Part shown: positions 61,747 to 64,000 of the stretch, piece by piece | How the letters are laid out: each line of letters starts with the position of its first letter | Numbering within the stretch: position 1 is the stretch's first letter | NCBI RefSeq assembly: GCF_036826855.1 | Contig: NZ_CP104578.1 | Span: 7,994,501 to 8,058,500 of the forward strand | Direction of reading: 5' to 3' | From: Streptomyces sp. SJL17-4 | Lineage (GTDB): Bacteria > Actinomycetota > Actinomycetes > Streptomycetales > Streptomycetaceae | DNA length: 64,000 bases | Notes under the pieces: generated by a model | Told to the model about the DNA's origin: nothing | Seen by the model: the letters and a program-made list of their open reading frames with translations, nothing else | The model's database searches: none | Position numbers and translations under genes: made by a program

Positions 61747-62925
61747 TCACAGGACCACGACCCCCAGCGGCCGTGAACCCGCTTCGAGCCGGCGCGTGTC
61801 ACCCGTGTCGAGGTCGACGACGCTCAGCCCGTCCCAGTACCCGTCGCGGGTGAACCCGCCGGTCACATAGGCGGTGCGCCCGTCCTCGGAGACCGCCACG
61901 TCCTCGTGCGGCCCCTCCAGGGGGTAGACCCGCTCGGCGCCGCCGGGGGTCCGGACCGTCAGGGAGGGCCCCTCGTCCTCGTCCGGGTCGATCGGTCCCG
62001 TGCCCACCGCGAGGAGCGTGCCGTCGGCGGTCACCGTGGCGCCGTGCTGATGGGTGTTCGCGGTCATCGGCTCGATCGTCGTCCGGCCCGTCCGCGGGTC
62101 GACGACCGCGAGCCGCTCGCCCTCGAAGGGCAGCAGCAGCTTTCCGTCCGAAGGCCGTACGGCCGTGTAGTGCGGCTTCAGCCAGGAACCGAGCCCGCCC
62201 TCCGTGCCGTACGGGGCGACCTCCACCCGGCGCGGCTCCAGCGAACCGGCCGGGACGATCGTGACGTCGAAGGAGTCGTGGTTCGTCGCGTACACCTCGG
62301 ATCCGTCACGTGACACGTCCACATCGAAGGGCCGCCGGCCGACCGGCACCGTGTCCGTGACCCGCAGGGCCGTCGTGTCGATCACCTCCAGGGCGCCGTT
62401 CCCACCGGGCACATTGACCCCCACGTACACCCGGCGCCCGTCCGGCGCGAGCGCGATGCCCATGCCGCCGCCCCGGTACTCGCCCGTGGTCACGGGACCC
62501 GCGTCCGTCTCGTACGGGATGAGCGCGAGCCGCTGCCGGGTCGTCGTGTCCACGACCGCGACGCCCTCGGCGGTCGCCACCCAGGCCCGCCCGTCCTTGC
62601 CGAGCACCAGACCGTAGGGAGCGGTGCCCACCTCGACCGAGCCGGTGGCGCCCCGCGCGGGGTCGACGAAGGTCACGGTGTCGGAGCCGAAGTCGCTGAC
62701 CAGGAGCGTGCCCGGCGCCGGCTTGCCGGTCGGGGCGGGCGTCACGGTGACGGAAGAGCCGGACGCGGACGGCGTCCTGGCGGGGGACACACCGGCCGGC
62801 GATGTCGCTCCCGTCGCGGAGGCCGACCCTCCGGACCCCTGCGCGCACCCGGCGAGCAGGACCACGGCCACGGCTCCGGGCAGGAGCACCCGGGCGGTAC
62901 GGGACGCTCGGCGGTACTTCGTCAT
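61747..62925 (-). CDS. YVTN-type beta-propeller lipoprotein
   Basis: 392 residues. Lipobox LLAGC gives lipidated Cys27, followed by a Ser/Thr/Pro linker to residue 70. Repeated propeller blades have the pattern VxVGTAPYGLVLGKDGRAWVA, VPVGRRPFDVDVSRDGSEVYAT and LEGPHEDVAVSEDGRTAYVTGG, as in YVTN/SMP-30-like repeats; about seven are visible. It is an extracytoplasmic protein of unknown ligand, the fold being used for binding or surface function. GAGGAG lies 7 bases before ATG 62925. Confidence 0.88.
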   Translation of the reverse strand: MTKYRRASRTARVLLPGAVAVVLLAGCAQGSGGSASATGATSPAGVSPARTPSASGSSVTVTPAPTGKPAPGTLLVSDFGSDTVTFVDPARGATGSVEVGTAPYGLVLGKDGRAWVATAEGVAVVDTTTRQRLALIPYETDAGPVTTGEYRGGGMGIALAPDGRRVYVGVNVPGGNGALEVIDTTALRVTDTVPVGRRPFDVDVSRDGSEVYATNHDSFDVTIVPAGSLEPRRVEVAPYGTEGGLGSWLKPHYTAVRPSDGKLLLPFEGERLAVVDPRTGRTTIEPMTANTHQHGATVTADGTLLAVGTGPIDPDEDEGPSLTVRTPGGAERVYPLEGPHEDVAVSEDGRTAYVTGGFTRDGYWDGLSVVDLDTGDTRRLEAGSRPLGVVVL

Positions 62926-63137
62926 GTCGGACTCCTCGGTACGGCGGACACGGGCGGGCCCGTCCGAGGACGGGCCCGCACCCTGTCCCGATCCTCCGCC
63001 CGCGCACGGCCGGGCACGGTCCGACGGCCGGCCCCGGCCCGACGGCGGGACGGACGGCACCTGGGTCAACCGATCGGCTGACCCCGCAGAGCTCCCGATG
63101 TCGTCCCCCGAGCCCCGGCCGCGACTACCGTGACGGG

Positions 63138-63569
63138 ATGACCGAACCCTGGCAGGAGACGGCCCCCGGCGTCCTGAGACTTCCCTCCGGACGGCTGGTG
63201 CGCGGCCGCGCCCTGCGCCGCCCGCTTCCCGGGGGGACCCGCCCGACCTACGCCGTCCACCTGCTCGGCAAGAGGCCGCCCGAGGTCCCGTGGGAGTCGG
63301 TGTGGCTCCGCTGGCCGGACTTCCGCCTCCCCACGGACCGGGACACGGCCCGTGCCGTCCTGACCGACGCCTGGGAACGTGCCGCGGAGGAACGGGTCGA
63401 GATCGCCTGCGGAGGCGGGCGGGGCCGCACCGGCACGGCCCTGGCCTGCCTCGCCGTCCTCGACGGGGTCCCGGCCGACGAGGCCGTCGACCACGTCCGC
63501 CGTCACTACCACCGGCACGCCGTCGAGACCCCGTGGCAGCGCCGCTACGTCCGACGCTTCAGCGCTTGA
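63138..63569 (+). CDS. tyrosine-phosphatase-like protein (PTP signature)
   Basis: 143 residues. The PTP loop is IACGGGRGRTGTALACLAVL, a C(x)5R arrangement with Cys91 and Arg97 and the following Thr. The preceding residue is Ala instead of the usual His, and the general acid is likely in the WPDFRLPTD loop. It belongs to the bacterial protein-tyrosine-phosphatase-like group of high-GC actinomycetes; whether it cleaves phosphotyrosine is not clear. The stop overlaps the convergent dienelactone hydrolase gene by 11 bases. Confidence 0.8.
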   Translation: MTEPWQETAPGVLRLPSGRLVRGRALRRPLPGGTRPTYAVHLLGKRPPEVPWESVWLRWPDFRLPTDRDTARAVLTDAWERAAEERVEIACGGGRGRTGTALACLAVLDGVPADEAVDHVRRHYHRHAVETPWQRRYVRRFSA

Positions 63570-64000
63570 CGGCGTCCAGGAAGCAGACCGCCCGCTCCAC
63601 GCACAGCGCGGTCGCCTCCGGCACGAAGGACGGCGCCCCGCGCTCGGTGAACAGATGCGCGTTCCCCGGGTACAGGAAGAGTCTCCGGTCCGCCGCGTCG
63701 GCGACCAGCGCGCGGGCGGCCGCCAGATCGCCCTCGTCGACGAAGAAGGGGTCGGCGTCCATCCCGTGCACCTGCGCGGGGACGCCATCCGGCCAGGCCG
63801 CGCCGAACTCCGTCACCGGCACACAGGCGCTGAACAGCAGGGCGCCGAGCGCCCCGGCCCGGGTCTGCGCCAGCTTCTGAGCGGGCAGCACACCGAGCGA
63901 GATCCCGGCGTAGACGAGGGCCTCGGGCAGCTCCGCCGCCGCCCGCTCGCCGCGCGCCACGAGCGTGTCGAAGCCGATCTCCTGGGCGTACCCGACGCCG
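63559..64000 (-). CDS. dienelactone hydrolase family protein, N-terminus outside window
   Basis: The frame enters from the right edge; 146 codons are visible. The sequence GYAQEIGFDTLVARGERAAAELPEALVYAGISLGVLPAQKLAQTRAGALGALLFSACVPVTEF includes the nucleophile region (YAGISLGVLPAQ, G-x-S-x-G) although family members usually carry Cys or Ser there. MDADPFFVDEGDLAAARALV gives the acidic residue and LFLYPGNAHLF the catalytic histidine. It is an alpha/beta hydrolase of the DLH family, possibly active on an aromatic lactone or other ester. A GTG at 63960 would give a truncated protein, so the real start lies beyond 64000. Confidence 0.88.
   Translation of the reverse strand, partial: GVGYAQEIGFDTLVARGERAAAELPEALVYAGISLGVLPAQKLAQTRAGALGALLFSACVPVTEFGAAWPDGVPAQVHGMDADPFFVDEGDLAAARALVADAADRRLFLYPGNAHLFTERGAPSFVPEATALCVERAVCFLDAVKR

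Overview
The window is chromosomal DNA from a high-GC actinomycete, almost certainly a Streptomyces. Supporting signs are G/C in nearly every third codon position, frequent GTG and TTG starts, many Tat signal peptides and lipoboxes, a SigB/SigF-family sigma factor beside an anti-sigma-type ATPase, SPW-repeat and DUF805 membrane proteins, and a complete ectoine cluster. About 63 protein genes are supported. I saw no rRNA, tRNA, CRISPR array, insertion sequence or prophage, and both window edges cut a gene.

Layout. 1-4.4 kb holds a PAS/SpoIIE phosphatase (partial), an unknown protein, an NADP-binding reductase, a GNAT acetyltransferase and a YdeI-like protein. 4.6-17.6 kb is a fructan-utilisation locus on the plus strand: a LacI regulator with its own palindromic operator, a peptide-type (Opp/Dpp) ABC importer of five genes, a cytoplasmic GH32 fructosidase, a giant Tat-exported GH32 protein and a PfkB sugar kinase. 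The importer genes and the first GH32 gene overlap by ATGA or GTGA junctions, so the encoded route reads as extracellular cleavage, import, intracellular hydrolysis and phosphorylation. 17.5-30.5 kb is mixed: a GNAT-AAA+ fusion, small membrane proteins, a LysR/MFS pair, a carboxylesterase, an APC permease with a universal stress protein, RraA-like and OsmC proteins, and a class I glutamine amidotransferase.

30.5-35.2 kb carries a two-subunit Tat-dependent molybdenum hydroxylase (IorAB-like) and a divergent MerR/MFS pair. 35.2-37.4 kb is a two-gene unit for a membrane-anchored von Willebrand A protein and a secreted partner. 37.5-40.7 kb is the most unusual part: an HxlR regulator fused to a peroxiredoxin, a divergent MFS exporter, and a flavodoxin-like reductase. 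The fusion protein and the reductase, unrelated in fold, end in nearly the same 25-residue tail containing WDAGC. 40.8-43.1 kb has an N-formylglutamate amidohydrolase, the anti-sigma-type ATPase and the sigma factor.

43.2-49.6 kb is one minus-strand unit, ectABCD followed directly by ehuBCDA, joining ectoine/hydroxyectoine synthesis to a dedicated importer. 50-54.6 kb has a secreted endonuclease I and an asparagine-to-fumarate set (Lrp/AsnC regulator, asparaginase, aspartase). 54.7-64 kb has a Tat-exported cholesterol oxidase, an AhpD-like protein overlapping a dihydrodipicolinate-reductase-like protein, a GNAT, an L,D-transpeptidase-like lipoprotein, a type II NADH dehydrogenase, an FMN reductase, a beta-propeller lipoprotein, a tyrosine-phosphatase-like protein and a partial dienelactone hydrolase. 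Strong GC-rich hairpins separate many of the convergent pairs.
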